Notes: generated from the sequence alone by a model not told the origin. Positions 27,943 through 36,902 are shown, numbered from the stretch's first letter. The stretch is 64,000 nucleotides of DNA from Cupriavidus sp. WGlv3 (GCF_023952475.1 NZ_JALHRX010000012.1:144831-208830), one strand, 5' to 3'. Numbers and translations are program-made.

Positions 27943-27986
27943 TGTTGGGGACTGGTGTGGCCCGGAGCGCGGCCGGACCGGATGTC

Positions 27987-28014
27987 ATTATACCGCCGGG
28001 ACCGATCATTGCAG
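27987..28014 (-). promoter_or_regulatory. Candidate hemA promoter
   Basis: On the minus strand TATAAT at 27987-27992 has a weak CTGCAA -35 hexamer 16 bp upstream. The predicted start site gives a leader of about 40 nt before hemA. Confidence 0.45.
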
Positions 28015-28109
28015 TCGCCCGCCGCGATGGGTGGCAGGGGCGCCGGATTGCAGTATCGTTACGCCGCGGCCGGTTGCCGGCTGTGATGCGGACAACGCAG
28101 GAGAAGCGG

Positions 28110-28355
28110 ATGCTGGGCACCTTGATCGTGGGTTTGCTGGTCGGACTGGCGGCACGCCGGCTGCACCCGGCAGGGCGCGTGGTGACCCTGCCGGCCGCGC
28201 TGGTGCTGGGCGCGGCGGGTGCGGCGGCGGCCTTCTACAGCGGCCGCGCGCTGCATTGGTTTGTCGACGGCCAGCTCGGCAGCTGGCTCGCGGTGATCGC
28301 CGGGGCGGCGCTGCTGGTCGGGTTCTGGGGCACGGTGCGGCCGCGCGGTCGGTAA
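28110..28355 (+). CDS. GlsB/YeaQ/YmgE-type small membrane protein
   Basis: The 81-aa protein is almost wholly membrane-embedded, with three predicted helices: LGTLIVGLLVGLAARRLHPAG, LPAALVLGAAGAAAAFYSG and WLAVIAGAALLVGFWG. The GLLxGLxARxLxPG pattern is that of the transglycosylase-associated family, usually induced by stress, function unknown. The start at 28110 follows GGAGAAG; the in-frame region upstream is not coding. It is convergent with mtnN. Confidence 0.75.
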   Translation: MLGTLIVGLLVGLAARRLHPAGRVVTLPAALVLGAAGAAAAFYSGRALHWFVDGQLGSWLAVIAGAALLVGFWGTVRPRGR

Positions 28356-28426
28356 ATACTGAACCGACTTTCCGGTCAGGAATCTGCACGCGGTTTGATC
28401 CCGGTCAGTCGACCGCATGCCTGGCG

Positions 28427-29194
28427 TCAGGCTCTCGCGGCCAGCAGGCGGCGCAGCACTCCGCTGGAATAGTGGCTGGCCACGTCGGTCAGGAATGCCG
28501 AGAAATCCACATGCGCGGTGTCGTCGGCGCGGTCCGAGATGGTCCGCATCACCGCATAAGGGACGCCATATTCATGGCAGACCTGTGCCACTGCGGCGCC
28601 TTCCATTTCTACCGCCAGCAGGCCGGGCAGCCGCTCGCGCAACTCCGCCACCGCGGCGGGCGAGCCAATGAACTGGTCGCCGCTGGCGATCATGCCCCGA
28701 TGCAGGGTCGGCGCCGCGACGCCAAACTTCTCGCGCACCGCGCGCGGCACGTCGACGGCCAGGTCGTCGCGCAGGAAGTCCGCCGCGGCGGCATGCAGCT
28801 CGGCCGTCAGTGCCGGATCGGCCGGGAATTCCGCGCGCTCGAGCAGCGGCACTTCATGGCGGCCGAAGAACGGGCGCGCGTCCAGGTCATGCTGCAGGGT
28901 GCGGTCGGCGATGACGATGTCGCCTACCTGCGTGGCGGCGCCGATGCCGCCGGCCAGGCCGGTAAAGACGATCTGCGTGGCGCCCAGCTCGCGGATCAGC
29001 GTGACCGTGGTGGCCGACGCCGCCACCTTGCCCATGCGCGCCAGCACCAGCACGCACGGTTGCCCGTACAAATGGCCGCTGTAGTAGTCGCGCATGCCGA
29101 TGGTGCGTACCGTGGCGCGGCTGTCGTCATGGCGCATGGCGGCGACGAGGCCGTCGACTTCATCGTGGATGGCGGCAAGGATTCCGAGGGTCAT
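28427..29194 (-). CDS. mtnN: MTA/SAH nucleosidase
   Basis: The 255-aa enzyme hydrolyses methylthioadenosine and S-adenosylhomocysteine to adenine plus thioribose. GILAAIHDEVDGL holds the N-terminal Glu region, FTGLAGGIGAATQVGDIVIA is the family glycine block, and LLAVEMEGAAVAQVCHEYGVPYAVMRTISDRAD contains the Glu and Asp that bind ribose and protonate adenine. Its product also feeds autoinducer and polyamine recycling. Confidence 0.93.
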   Translation of the reverse strand: MTLGILAAIHDEVDGLVAAMRHDDSRATVRTIGMRDYYSGHLYGQPCVLVLARMGKVAASATTVTLIRELGATQIVFTGLAGGIGAATQVGDIVIADRTLQHDLDARPFFGRHEVPLLERAEFPADPALTAELHAAAADFLRDDLAVDVPRAVREKFGVAAPTLHRGMIASGDQFIGSPAAVAELRERLPGLLAVEMEGAAVAQVCHEYGVPYAVMRTISDRADDTAHVDFSAFLTDVASHYSSGVLRRLLAARA

Positions 29195-29347
29195 GGGGCG
29201 TGGGTAACCGAGGCAAGGGCCACAGCATACCGGCCCGCGCAGGCAGGGCCTAGATGGCGCGCGAGCGCACGCACCCTCCCACGCAACAGGTGCGGCCCAC
29301 GTATCACTTTGCTAAAGTCGCCGTCATTCCAGCACGCAAGGGCGAGC

Positions 29348-30394
29348 ATGCAAGCAACCCGCATCGGAGCAAATGGCCCGGACCGCGAAGCCGTTGGCGA
29401 GCGGCGCGCCATCCGCCAGGCACTGGCCCACTGGCGCGCGCTGGGCCGTTTGGGGCCAGCGGCGGTCGCTGTACCGTGGTCGCGCACCGAACCGGTCGCC
29501 GCGGACTGGCGCCGCTGGCTCGACATCGCGCTGATGGTGCTGGGCACCGCGCTGCTGTGCGCCGGCGTGATCGTGTTCTTTGCCTTCAACTGGCAGGACC
29601 TGCACAAGTTTTCCAAGTTTGGATTGCTGGCCGGCGCGATCACGCTGCTGGCCGGCCTTGCCTGGCTGCGTCCGGCGGGCGATGCCGCCGGCCGGGCCGC
29701 GCTGGGCGGCGCCCAGGTAGTGGCCGGCGTGCTGCTGGCGGTGATCGGCCAGACCTACCAGACCGGCGCCGACCCCTGGCAGCTGTTCGCGCTGTGGGCG
29801 CTGCTGGCGCTGCCGTGGGCGCTGGCGGCGCGCGCGGCGCCGCACTGGTGGCTGGTGATCGTGGTCGGCAACCTGGCGCTGCTGCGGTACTTCAGCCTGC
29901 GCTTCGGCGTCGACGGCGTGTTCTCGCTGCTGTTCGATTCGCGCCACGTGCGCACCGCCACGCTGGCCTTGCTGGGCGCGGTGGCGCTGCAGCTGGTGCT
30001 GTGGCAGCTGCTGTGCGCGCAGGCGCCGGCGCTCGGCTTCCGCGGGCTGACCGGCGGCCGCATGCTGGCGGCGCTGGCGTGCCTGCATGCCGGCTCGCTC
30101 GGGCTGGCCAGCCTGCTGCGCAGCGACTTCGACGGTGCCGCCTTCGCGCTGGCGGTGCTGGCGCTGGCCGCGCTGGTCTGGTGGTTCCGCTGGCATGCCT
30201 TCGACATCGTGGTGCTGAGCCTGGCCTGCCTGACCGGCATCGTGCTGGCCGTGGCCGCGATCGCCAAGGTGCTGTTCGAGGGCAAGGACGATTTCGGCGC
30301 TTTCCTGTTGCTCGGCCTGCTGACCATCGGCCTGGCCGCCGCCGCGGCCGCGTGGCTGATGCGGGCCTGGCGCAGCCAGCTGGAGCAGGCATGA
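29348..30394 (+). CDS. DUF2157 membrane protein
   Basis: The 348-aa protein has a cytoplasmic N-terminus of about 60 aa, then eight or more membrane helices. VLGTALLCAGVIVFFAFNW and TYQTGADPWQLFALWALLALPWAL are typical of DUF2157. It is first of three overlapping genes (DUF2157, DUF4401, GDYXXLXY), a co-occurring set without a described function. The start at 29348 has no strong Shine-Dalgarno sequence, so it may shift slightly. Confidence 0.85.
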   Translation: MQATRIGANGPDREAVGERRAIRQALAHWRALGRLGPAAVAVPWSRTEPVAADWRRWLDIALMVLGTALLCAGVIVFFAFNWQDLHKFSKFGLLAGAITLLAGLAWLRPAGDAAGRAALGGAQVVAGVLLAVIGQTYQTGADPWQLFALWALLALPWALAARAAPHWWLVIVVGNLALLRYFSLRFGVDGVFSLLFDSRHVRTATLALLGAVALQLVLWQLLCAQAPALGFRGLTGGRMLAALACLHAGSLGLASLLRSDFDGAAFALAVLALAALVWWFRWHAFDIVVLSLACLTGIVLAVAAIAKVLFEGKDDFGAFLLLGLLTIGLAAAAAAWLMRAWRSQLEQA

Positions 30395-31506
30395 GCAACG
30401 TACTGCAGACCGAGCAACGGCTCTGGCAACAACTCGCCGCACGCGGCGAGGTACAGGGCGAGTCGCCCGCGCATCCCCATACGCCGTGGGCGGTGCGCTG
30501 CCTGATGGGCGCGGCGGGCTGGCTCGGCGCCTTGTTCTTCCAGTTCTTCCTGGTCGGCACGGTCTTCGTTGCCGCGCGCGAGAACGGCGTGGCGATGGCC
30601 GTCACCGGGCTGGCCATGATCGCGCTGGCGGCGCTGCTGTACTGGCGCGGCGGCGGCATCGCCGCGGGGCAGTTCGCGCTGGCGGTGAGCCTGAGCGGGC
30701 AGGGCATGGCGGTGTTCGGCCTGACCGAGGCGCTCGGCTTCACGCGCGTCACCGAGAGTGCCGGCTTCTGGGCCGCACTGGCGCTGTTCGAGGCTGCGCT
30801 GGCGTGGCTGGTGCCCAACCGGCTGCACCGGCTGCTGTGCGGGCTGGGCGCGTGGATCGGCCTGGCCGGCGCGGTGCACCTGCTCATGGCCGGCAGCAAG
30901 CCGGAGGACTGGCTGTTGCTGACGTGGTCGCTCGGCTGGCTGGTGCCGCTCGGCGCCGCCCTGGCGGCCGGGTTCACGCTGGCCGAGGCGCGCCTGTGCG
31001 CGGACGGCCGCCATGCGCTGCTGGAACCGCTGGCCGACGCGACGCTGCTGTTCACGCTGGCGGCGGCGCTGGCCGTCACCGGCATGAGCCATCCGCTGGC
31101 GTGGCTGGAGGGCCCGGAGGCGACGCGCATCCCGCTGGCGCATTGGGCCGCGGGCGGATTGACGACGCTGATGCTGGCCGGCTTCGCGCTGGCTGAATGC
31201 CGCCGGCTGGCGCTCGGCCAGGCCATGCAAGGCGCCATGCTGGGCGGACTGGTGGCGTTTGGCGCGCTGATGGCGGCCGCGCCCGCGGTGGTGGCCGGTG
31301 TGCTTGCGCTGGGGCTGGCGCTGCGGCGGGCGTCGATGCCGTGGCTGGGACTGGGTGTCACCAGCATCGTCATCGGCTTTATCTGGTACTACTCGGCCCT
31401 GCACTGGACCCTGCTGGCCAAGTCCGCCACGCTTGCCGCGGCCGGCGTGCTGCTGCTGGCCGGGCGCCACTGGCTGCTGCGCCGCGCGCAGATGGAGGCC
31501 GCATGA
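30391..31506 (+). CDS. DUF4401 membrane protein
   Basis: The 371-aa protein is mostly hydrophobic, with about ten predicted helices after a short polar N-terminus. AGGWLGALFFQFF-like and GQGMAVFGLTEALG segments fit DUF4401. Its ATG overlaps the stop of the DUF2157 gene, and the next gene overlaps its own stop, so the three products are made together and probably form a complex (inference). Confidence 0.85.
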   Translation: MSNVLQTEQRLWQQLAARGEVQGESPAHPHTPWAVRCLMGAAGWLGALFFQFFLVGTVFVAARENGVAMAVTGLAMIALAALLYWRGGGIAAGQFALAVSLSGQGMAVFGLTEALGFTRVTESAGFWAALALFEAALAWLVPNRLHRLLCGLGAWIGLAGAVHLLMAGSKPEDWLLLTWSLGWLVPLGAALAAGFTLAEARLCADGRHALLEPLADATLLFTLAAALAVTGMSHPLAWLEGPEATRIPLAHWAAGGLTTLMLAGFALAECRRLALGQAMQGAMLGGLVAFGALMAAAPAVVAGVLALGLALRRASMPWLGLGVTSIVIGFIWYYSALHWTLLAKSATLAAAGVLLLAGRHWLLRRAQMEAA

Positions 31507-32000
31507 AACGCTGGATCCTGATCGCCTGGACGCTGACGCTGGCGCTGGCCGCCGCCGGCATCGTCGGCAAGGAGCGCCTGCTCGCGCGCGGCGATACCGT
31601 CTTCCTCAGGCTCGCGCCGGTCGATCCGCGTTCGCTGATGCAGGGCGACTACATGGCGCTGAACTTCGACATCGGCAACCAGATCCGCGCCGCGCGGGCG
31701 CAAGACCGGCAGCTTCCGCGCGACGGCGTCGCCGTGATCCGCCGCGATGAACGGGGCGTCGCCGGCTTCGTGCGCGTGCACGGCAGCGAGCCGCTGGCGC
31801 CGGGCGAGCAACTGCTGCGCTACCAGACCGCGCGCTCGCGCTGGGGCGGCATGCAGGTGCAGGTGTCGACCGATGCGTATTTCTTTCAGGAGGGGCAGGG
31901 CGAGCGGTTCGCGCAGGCGCAGTATGGCGAGTTCCGCGTGGGGGCGGACGGGCAGGCGCTGCTGGTGGGGTTGCGGGGGAAGGGGATGGAAAAGTTGTAA
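31503..32000 (+). CDS. GDYXXLXY-domain protein
   Basis: The 165-aa protein has one N-terminal membrane helix and a periplasmic domain. The QGDYMALNF motif near residue 50 is the family's namesake GDYxxLxY (here F for the final Y). It ends the DUF2157/DUF4401 operon with a 4-bp overlap. Just after its stop the base composition changes to the low-GC island. Confidence 0.88.
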   Translation: MKRWILIAWTLTLALAAAGIVGKERLLARGDTVFLRLAPVDPRSLMQGDYMALNFDIGNQIRAARAQDRQLPRDGVAVIRRDERGVAGFVRVHGSEPLAPGEQLLRYQTARSRWGGMQVQVSTDAYFFQEGQGERFAQAQYGEFRVGADGQALLVGLRGKGMEKL

Positions 32001-32038
32001 AGTCCCCTGTCCTGTCGCATCAAATTTGAATGCACTCG

Positions 32039-32680
32039 TCAATGCAGGGCTTCCGCTGCCAGCAGAATCGCCATCGAAATCATCAATCCGCCCCCAATGA
32101 TGTTGAAGAGCCTTAGCCTTTTCCCGCTGAATAATGTGCTCGAACTCGCGACATGAGCGGCGGCGACCCACGCCGCATCTATGACCAGTCCCAGGCCAAT
32201 CGGTATCAGAGAAAAAACTAGCAAGTAGGCGATCGGACTTTCCGCCCCGTCGCCCATAAAGCTGGGGACTATCGAGCCAAACATAATCAGTGCTTTTGGA
32301 TTGGTCGAGCCCACGATGATTCCTGCAACCAATGATTGCTGGCTCTTTTGCGGATTGCTTTTTCCTCTTGCCAGCATAGGTCGGGAAAAGAGCAAATATT
32401 GAAAGCCGATGCCTAGCAAGACTACGGCACCTAGCAGTCGAATGAAAATCAAGACATGGTCGGAGCGCATCAGCAGCGAGCCGATTCCCATCGCTACGAT
32501 CACAGCAACACAATAGGTCCCGATCGCATTGCCGATCACACCCCGTAACGCATTTCTCCGTCCCACTGCTATCGTTTGCCCGACAAGGAACATGATGCTC
32601 GGGCCTGGAACGGCGATCAGCACAGCGGAGGTCAGCACGAGCCCCAGAACGCCATTGAATGCAGTTAGCTCTACAGGCAT
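32039..32680 (-). CDS. LysE/RhtB-family amino-acid exporter
   Basis: The 213-aa protein has six predicted membrane helices and LysE-family segments: AVPGPSIMFLVGQTIAVGRR near residue 25 and a central STNPKALIMFGSIVPSF. Such proteins export amino acids or homoserine-like compounds. It lies in the low-GC island, 87 bp after the flavoprotein and on the same strand. Both may handle one substrate, with the exporter removing a toxic amine or amino-acid product (inference). Confidence 0.85.
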   Translation of the reverse strand: MPVELTAFNGVLGLVLTSAVLIAVPGPSIMFLVGQTIAVGRRNALRGVIGNAIGTYCVAVIVAMGIGSLLMRSDHVLIFIRLLGAVVLLGIGFQYLLFSRPMLARGKSNPQKSQQSLVAGIIVGSTNPKALIMFGSIVPSFMGDGAESPIAYLLVFSLIPIGLGLVIDAAWVAAAHVASSSTLFSGKRLRLFNIIGGGLMISMAILLAAEALH

Positions 32681-32740
32681 GGATAGTCCTTTCTATCGAC
32701 CTGGCTCAGGTCGGCGTCACGCTGTTCATCAGTCATTCTT

Positions 32741-32759
32741 CCCCGGCTTGTGGCCGGGG
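32741..32759. other. Hairpin between the flavoprotein and the LysE gene
   Basis: CCCCGGC and GCCGGGG pair across five bases. No U tract follows on either strand. It may limit read-through from the flavoprotein gene into the exporter gene. Confidence 0.4.
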
Positions 32760-32767
32760 AGGAGGTC

Positions 32768-34585
32768 TTAGAGTTGTGCTCTCATAAGCAACGCCAGGGT
32801 TGGCTGCACTCGCAGTGCCTCGGCAACTTCTTCCTCGCTCATCAACGGATAGCATTTACCCACATGCTCATCGTTCACCGGCAGCGTGCTCCGGCGCTCT
32901 TCAAGGCCCAGCGCACAGGAGCAAGCATTGAAAGCGACATTCCTGTACTGGTCAACGTTGGTCTCGGCATCAACGTAGTCGTCCAGATCCCAACGACCGA
33001 TCAGGCTCTCCTGCATATGGAGTGAATCGACTTCCACGCCTCCGCGGAAAACATGGAACACGGGGTGAATATACGCGCTCTTGGAGGTGTCGAAATGATC
33101 CGCTGGTAGCGTGAAGTAGTGTGTTGGGAGTTTGCCATTTCCATACTGGGAAAAACCATACTGGAAAACTATTTCAATCCGATTCTGTTCATTGCCCCAA
33201 CGTTCGTAGTTGTACTCGCGCGGAAATGCCGGCCACACACATGCACGAACAACGCTTTCCTCATCGCTTTCTTCAAACGTGACAGTGCTTCCGAAATAGC
33301 TGAAGAGTTCAAACAAGGGCATGCTGGCACTTACATACTGAACGATGAATTCTGCAAGAGAGGTGAGTGCATTAGCAGGTTCTTCCATCGGTACTTTGCA
33401 CTCAAACATCGGCTTAAGCGCCATACCATGATGTCGTTCCGCGATGATGTTGCCCAGTGCCTGAATGTTGCATCGAAAGCCATGTACAAAACCGGAAGCG
33501 GCGTCCGGGTCGTTGACGCGCATCGAGGCACCTATGAAATACAGACCAGGCTCCGTCACGGACTCCCAACTTGATGTGAGCAGGCAATATTTCCCTTTCT
33601 CGTCCGTGGCTGGCCGGACGGTCTCCATATCGAAGATATGGGGCATCGTGTAGTTAAATCCGCAACAAACAATCAGATCATCTATGATTCCCGATCGCTT
33701 CAACCATCTCGGCGGCGTCCAATGGGGGCAGGGTGTTTCGTAGCGAATCAACAGCCGCCCATCGTTCTTTCCGCCGGTTATCTAGTGAACCTCTACGATA
33801 CGGTCACTCACAATATTGTTGTTTGACTTGAGTTGCATCAGGTCAAAGATATCTGAAACTTGAGCACGTAAATCGTGTACGTTGTGAGTCTGCCGAGCGA
33901 ACAACGGTAAGGAACGTGTGACAACGCGCGTCTCAGCCGTAATATCGACAAGGTGGTGCGCGATTTCGAAAGCAGAGTTACCTCGTCCAAGCACGACGAC
34001 AATCTTGTTCCTGTAGCGCTCAGCAGCCATGTCTGCATCGAAGTCTTCGTACAAGGTACAGGTATCAGGGCCGATGCCTTTTATATCAGGCAGAATCGGT
34101 TCCGATTTTCCCGTGGCAAAAAATATTCGATCTGCTGAGATGCATAGAGAATCAGATGTTTGGACGGTGAAGCGATCATTGTTTCGCGACACACGGCGAA
34201 CATAGGTGCCGGTGCGAATATTCTTTGTGAGTCCCATCCGTTCGGCCACATACTTCAGATACTCTTTGTAAATCTTTGCAGGTGGCCAATGTTCTGATGT
34301 CCATTCTGTAAACAGGAGCTTGGGATCTTTGGCTGCATCTTCAGCGCTGATGGTGCTGAGTGAGTGCCAGTCATAGCGCATTCGATAGGTGTGATTTTCA
34401 CCGGGAACGTATTTTTTGTTGAGCGAAATTAGTTGGCCGCATACAGGATGGCGGTCCCATTGTCCCCCGACACTTTCGCTTCCCTCTAGCAAGAGATATT
34501 CGATGCTGCGCTTGCTGAGTTCGAGGGCCATATTGAGCCCGGCAGGGCCCCCGCCAATAATGATGTTTGGGTAATACTCTTGCAT
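32768..34585 (-). pseudogene. FMO/FOXRED2-like flavoprotein, interrupted by one in-frame amber codon
   Basis: The reading frame is continuous from 34585 to 32768 except for a TAG at 33784-33782 (codon 268). Its two halves share the same frame. The first half (267 aa) has an FAD motif (IIGGGPAGLNMALEL), RYDWHSL and a second Rossmann VVLGRGNSAFEIAHHL, the FMO/FOXRED2 layout. The second half continues with DLIVCCGFNYTMPHIF and a C-terminal region of about 220 aa that I cannot assign. The ATG at 34585 follows GGAGGTG. No other frameshift is seen, so loss is recent or the codon is read through. The reaction is unknown; N- or S-oxygenation of an amine is only a family guess. Confidence 0.75.
33782..33784 (-). 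other. In-frame TAG splitting the flavoprotein frame
   Basis: The minus-strand codons read GAG GTT CAC TAG ATA ACC GGC GGA AAG. The codons after TAG stay in frame to the end of the flavoprotein. A C-to-T change from CAG would create this stop; the original codon is a guess. Confidence 0.9.
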
Positions 34586-34633
34586 TGCGTTCACCTCCAT
34601 GCGGATTTCCAGTTGAAACGTACCGGAAGATTC

Positions 34634-34647
34634 ATATCAAATGATAT
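34634..34647. promoter_or_regulatory. Palindrome upstream of the flavoprotein gene
   Basis: ATATCA-AA-TGATAT is a perfect 14-bp palindrome 49-62 bp before the flavoprotein ATG. Its position suits an operator within the promoter. No regulator gene was recognised in the island. Confidence 0.5.
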
Positions 34648-34972
34648 TTGTGGTGCGCCTTTAAGTAGCAAGGTTTCGGATTCTCGAGGGTATCCCAATG
34701 CCAATCAGAGCTCTCCGTGTACCTTAAGCGCGTACGGACCGGTATGGAGACCCTCAGGATTCATGCTGGACAACGCAGGAGGAAATGAATGTGAGATGAG
34801 TCCCAAAAGAAGTACTGAAATTTCCGAACTTGCTTGGGATGTGACTGGCAGGGTGGTGCCGACGCCACGTTGGTCGCGCACGTCCCGTGTTCGGCCTTGG
34901 GGCAGCGCGCTGGCAATTCGTCGCGGCGAGGCGGCTGAGCGGTGCTAAACCGTCGTCCGCTGCCGCGAGGAA

Positions 34973-34998
34973 GAAAAAAGCCCAGCAGTTGCTGGGCT
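34973..34998 (-). terminator. Rho-independent terminator of ychF
   Basis: GCCCAGCA-ac-TGCTGGGC on the minus strand has an 8-bp stem and a two-base loop, and runs into TTTTTTCTT. It lies about 50 bp after the ychF stop codon. Confidence 0.88.
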
Positions 34999-35049
34999 TC
35001 TTGGTGGGTTTCGAGATGTCGTGAAACATCCCGAATCAACAGCTTTGGC

Positions 35050-36141
35050 TTAGACGTTGAACAGGAAGTTCATCACATCCCCATCCTTCACCACATACTC
35101 CTTCCCTTCCGCCCGCATCTTGCCGGCTTCCTTCGCGCCGGTCTCGCCCTTGAAGCTGATGAAGTCGTCATAGGCGATGGTCTGCGCGCGGATAAAGCCG
35201 CGTTCGAAGTCGGTGTGGATCACGCCGGCCGCCTTGGGCGCGGTGTCGCCCACGTGGATGGTCCAGGCGCGCACTTCCTTGACCCCGGCGGTGAAGTAGG
35301 TCTGCAGGCCCAGCAGCTTGAAGCCGGCGCGGATCACGCGGTCCAGGCCCGGCTCTTCCATGCCCAGGTCGGCCAGGAACTCGGCCTTGTCGGCGTCGTC
35401 GAGGTCGGCGATCTCGGCTTCGATCGCGGCGCAGACGGCGACCACGGGGGAATCGGTCTGCTTGGCGTATTCACGCACCGCGTCCAGGTGCGGGTTGTTG
35501 TCGAAGCCGTCCTCACGCACGTTGGCCACGTACATGGTCGGCTTGGCGGTGATCAGGCAGAACGGGCGGATCGCATCCCACTCTTCCGGCGCCAGGTCCA
35601 GGGTGCGCACGGCCTTGGCCTGGTCCAGCACGGACTGGGCCTTTTCCAGCACTGCGACCAGGCGCTGGGCCTCCTTGTCGCCGGCGCGGGCCGGCTTGAC
35701 GTAGCGCGCCAGCGCCTTCTCGACAGTGGCCAGGTCGGCCAGCGCCAGTTCGGTGTTGATGACTTCGATATCCGACAGCGGGTCCACGCGGCCGGCGACG
35801 TGGATCACGTTGTCGTCCTCGAAGCAGCGCACCACGTGGGTGATGGCATCGCATTCGCGGATATTGGCCAGGAACTGGTTGCCCAGCCCTTCACCCTTGG
35901 AGGCGCCTGCCACCAGCCCGGCGATGTCGACGAACTCGACCGTGGCCGGCAGGATGCGCTCAGGCTTGACGATCTCGGCCAGCTTCGCGAGCCTCGGATC
36001 CGGCACTTCCACCACGCCCACATTGGGCTCGATGGTGCAGAACGGATAGTTTTCGGCGGCGATGCCGGCCTTGGTCAGGGCATTGAACAGCGTGGACTTG
36101 CCGACGTTGGGCAGGCCGACGATGCCGCATTGGAGGCTCAT
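35050..36141 (-). CDS. ychF: Ribosome-binding ATPase YchF
   Basis: The 363-aa OLA1/YchF P-loop protein has [14 protein letters not shown] (Walker A near residue 9) and [24 protein letters not shown] (switch II). It lacks a standard GTP-type NKxD motif, which is why the family prefers ATP. The C-terminal TGS-like domain includes [21 protein letters not shown]. It binds ribosomes and affects stress responses. It is flanked by its terminator on one side and a 286-bp gap on the other. Confidence 0.97.
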   Translation of the reverse strand: MSLQCGIVGLPNVGKSTLFNALTKAGIAAENYPFCTIEPNVGVVEVPDPRLAKLAEIVKPERILPATVEFVDIAGLVAGASKGEGLGNQFLANIRECDAITHVVRCFEDDNVIHVAGRVDPLSDIEVINTELALADLATVEKALARYVKPARAGDKEAQRLVAVLEKAQSVLDQAKAVRTLDLAPEEWDAIRPFCLITAKPTMYVANVREDGFDNNPHLDAVREYAKQTDSPVVAVCAAIEAEIADLDDADKAEFLADLGMEEPGLDRVIRAGFKLLGLQTYFTAGVKEVRAWTIHVGDTAPKAAGVIHTDFERGFIRAQTIAYDDFISFKGETGAKEAGKMRAEGKEYVVKDGDVMNFLFNV

Positions 36142-36360
36142 GGTCTGGTCTTCGGAATCAATGGGTTGCGTGATGTCACCAGTGCCGGCAGCGCCGTGGC
36201 AGGCGCGGATCGCGCGTTACCGCCCGGGACTGCGTCGGGACGAGACAAAGACATCACATCGCGCTGGCTCGGCGAGGTTGCACGCGTTTGCCATGCAAAA
36301 CCGCGATTGTAACCTTTTGGGGGGCCGGGGCGGTGTCAGCGGAAAAGCAAAGCCCTGGCA

Positions 36361-36391
36361 AACAAAACGGCCAAGGTGTCAGCTTGGCCGT
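36361..36391 (-). terminator. Rho-independent terminator of the TDG-repeat protein gene
   Basis: ACGGCCAAG and CTTGGCCGT (9-bp stem, 7-base loop) on the minus strand are followed by TTTGTTT. It lies about 40 bp after the stop of the repeat protein gene. Confidence 0.85.
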
Positions 36392-36427
36392 GCATCGTGG
36401 TCGGGTGCCGGATCGTGATGGTGTCGA

Positions 36428-36679
36428 TCAGGCGCCGTCGGTGAATTGGTCCCGCATATCCGTGGTTTTTTCGCCATCCGTGAACGTGTCGCGGGTTCCG
36501 GTCGTACGCGCGCCATCGGTGTAGACATCAAATTTCGACGCCTTTGCGCCATCGGTGTAGACATCAAACTTCGAAACCTTCGCGCCATCGGTATAGACAT
36601 CGCGAAGACCGGTACCCCCGAATGCCGTGCCCATGGCCCCTGCGGTGGCGACGGCAATCAATAGTGCTTGTTTGAGCAT
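36428..36679 (-). CDS. Small secreted protein of tandem D-x-[YF]-T-D-G repeats
   Basis: The 83-aa product starts at ATG 36679, with GGGAGG 8 bases upstream. A signal-like N-terminus (MLKQALLIAVATAGAMGTAFG) precedes five tandem units of 12-13 residues. Three are DVYTDGA, followed by DTFTDGE and DQFTDGA; the last ends the protein. At DNA level the first units are near-identical 36-bp repeats, so they arose by duplication. No Cys, no catalytic motif and no named domain are recognised. It has its own Shine-Dalgarno sequence and a strong terminator, which argues that it is a real gene. The D-rich units could bind a cation or a surface (guess). Confidence 0.75.
   Translation of the reverse strand: MLKQALLIAVATAGAMGTAFGGTGLRDVYTDGAKVSKFDVYTDGAKASKFDVYTDGARTTGTRDTFTDGEKTTDMRDQFTDGA
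36479..36610. repeat. 36-bp tandem repeat array encoding the TDG units
   Basis: The block around GCCATCGGTGTAGACATC recurs in register three times at the + strand level, followed by two more diverged copies. The repeat unit is 36 bp, with small changes that alter one or two residues per unit. Confidence 0.8.
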
Positions 36680-36902
36680 TTGTTCCACCTCCCTTCAGGT
36701 GGTGAGTTCCCCGGCCAGAAACATTTCGCTTCAATATAGGCCCGGGCGTGTCGGCGGGCGCAAGCGCCGACCCTATTGTTTTGTTCTAAGGCTTATGACA
36801 TGCAGTTATAAGGATCGGCCGATGAGGTGGCGCAGAGTCGGACGCTTGTCAGTGCTGCACCAAGGCGCCGCCTGGCGCAGACGGGCCCCGGAGTGACGTG
36901 GC

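Larger units (their letters stand above)
32001..34855. other. Low-GC island between the DUF4401 operon and ychF
   Basis: From the stop at 32000 to about 34855 the sequence is visibly AT-richer than the rest, with runs such as TTTGCCATTTCC and AATATTGTTG and different codon choice. It holds two genes: a LysE-type exporter and an amber-interrupted flavoprotein. No integrase, transposase, tRNA or flanking direct repeat was found. The island looks acquired, but its exact ends are not fixed. Confidence 0.7.
34586..35049. other. Gap of about 460 bp between the flavoprotein and ychF
   Basis: The low-GC character stops near 34855; beyond it the DNA matches the core. The gap holds the palindrome at 34634 and the ychF terminator at 34973. 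A plus-strand open frame from the ATG at 34796 (MSPKRSTEISELAWDVTG...) runs 50 codons but crosses the GC boundary and matches nothing I recognise. I treat it as a remnant or chance frame. Confidence 0.4.

Noticed and set aside
32741..32759. Hairpin as a transposon end or classic terminator
   Set aside because: No U tract, no inverted-repeat partner and no transposase are present.
34796..34948. Plus-strand 50-codon frame near the island edge
   Set aside because: It crosses the GC boundary, lacks a well-placed Shine-Dalgarno sequence and matches no family.
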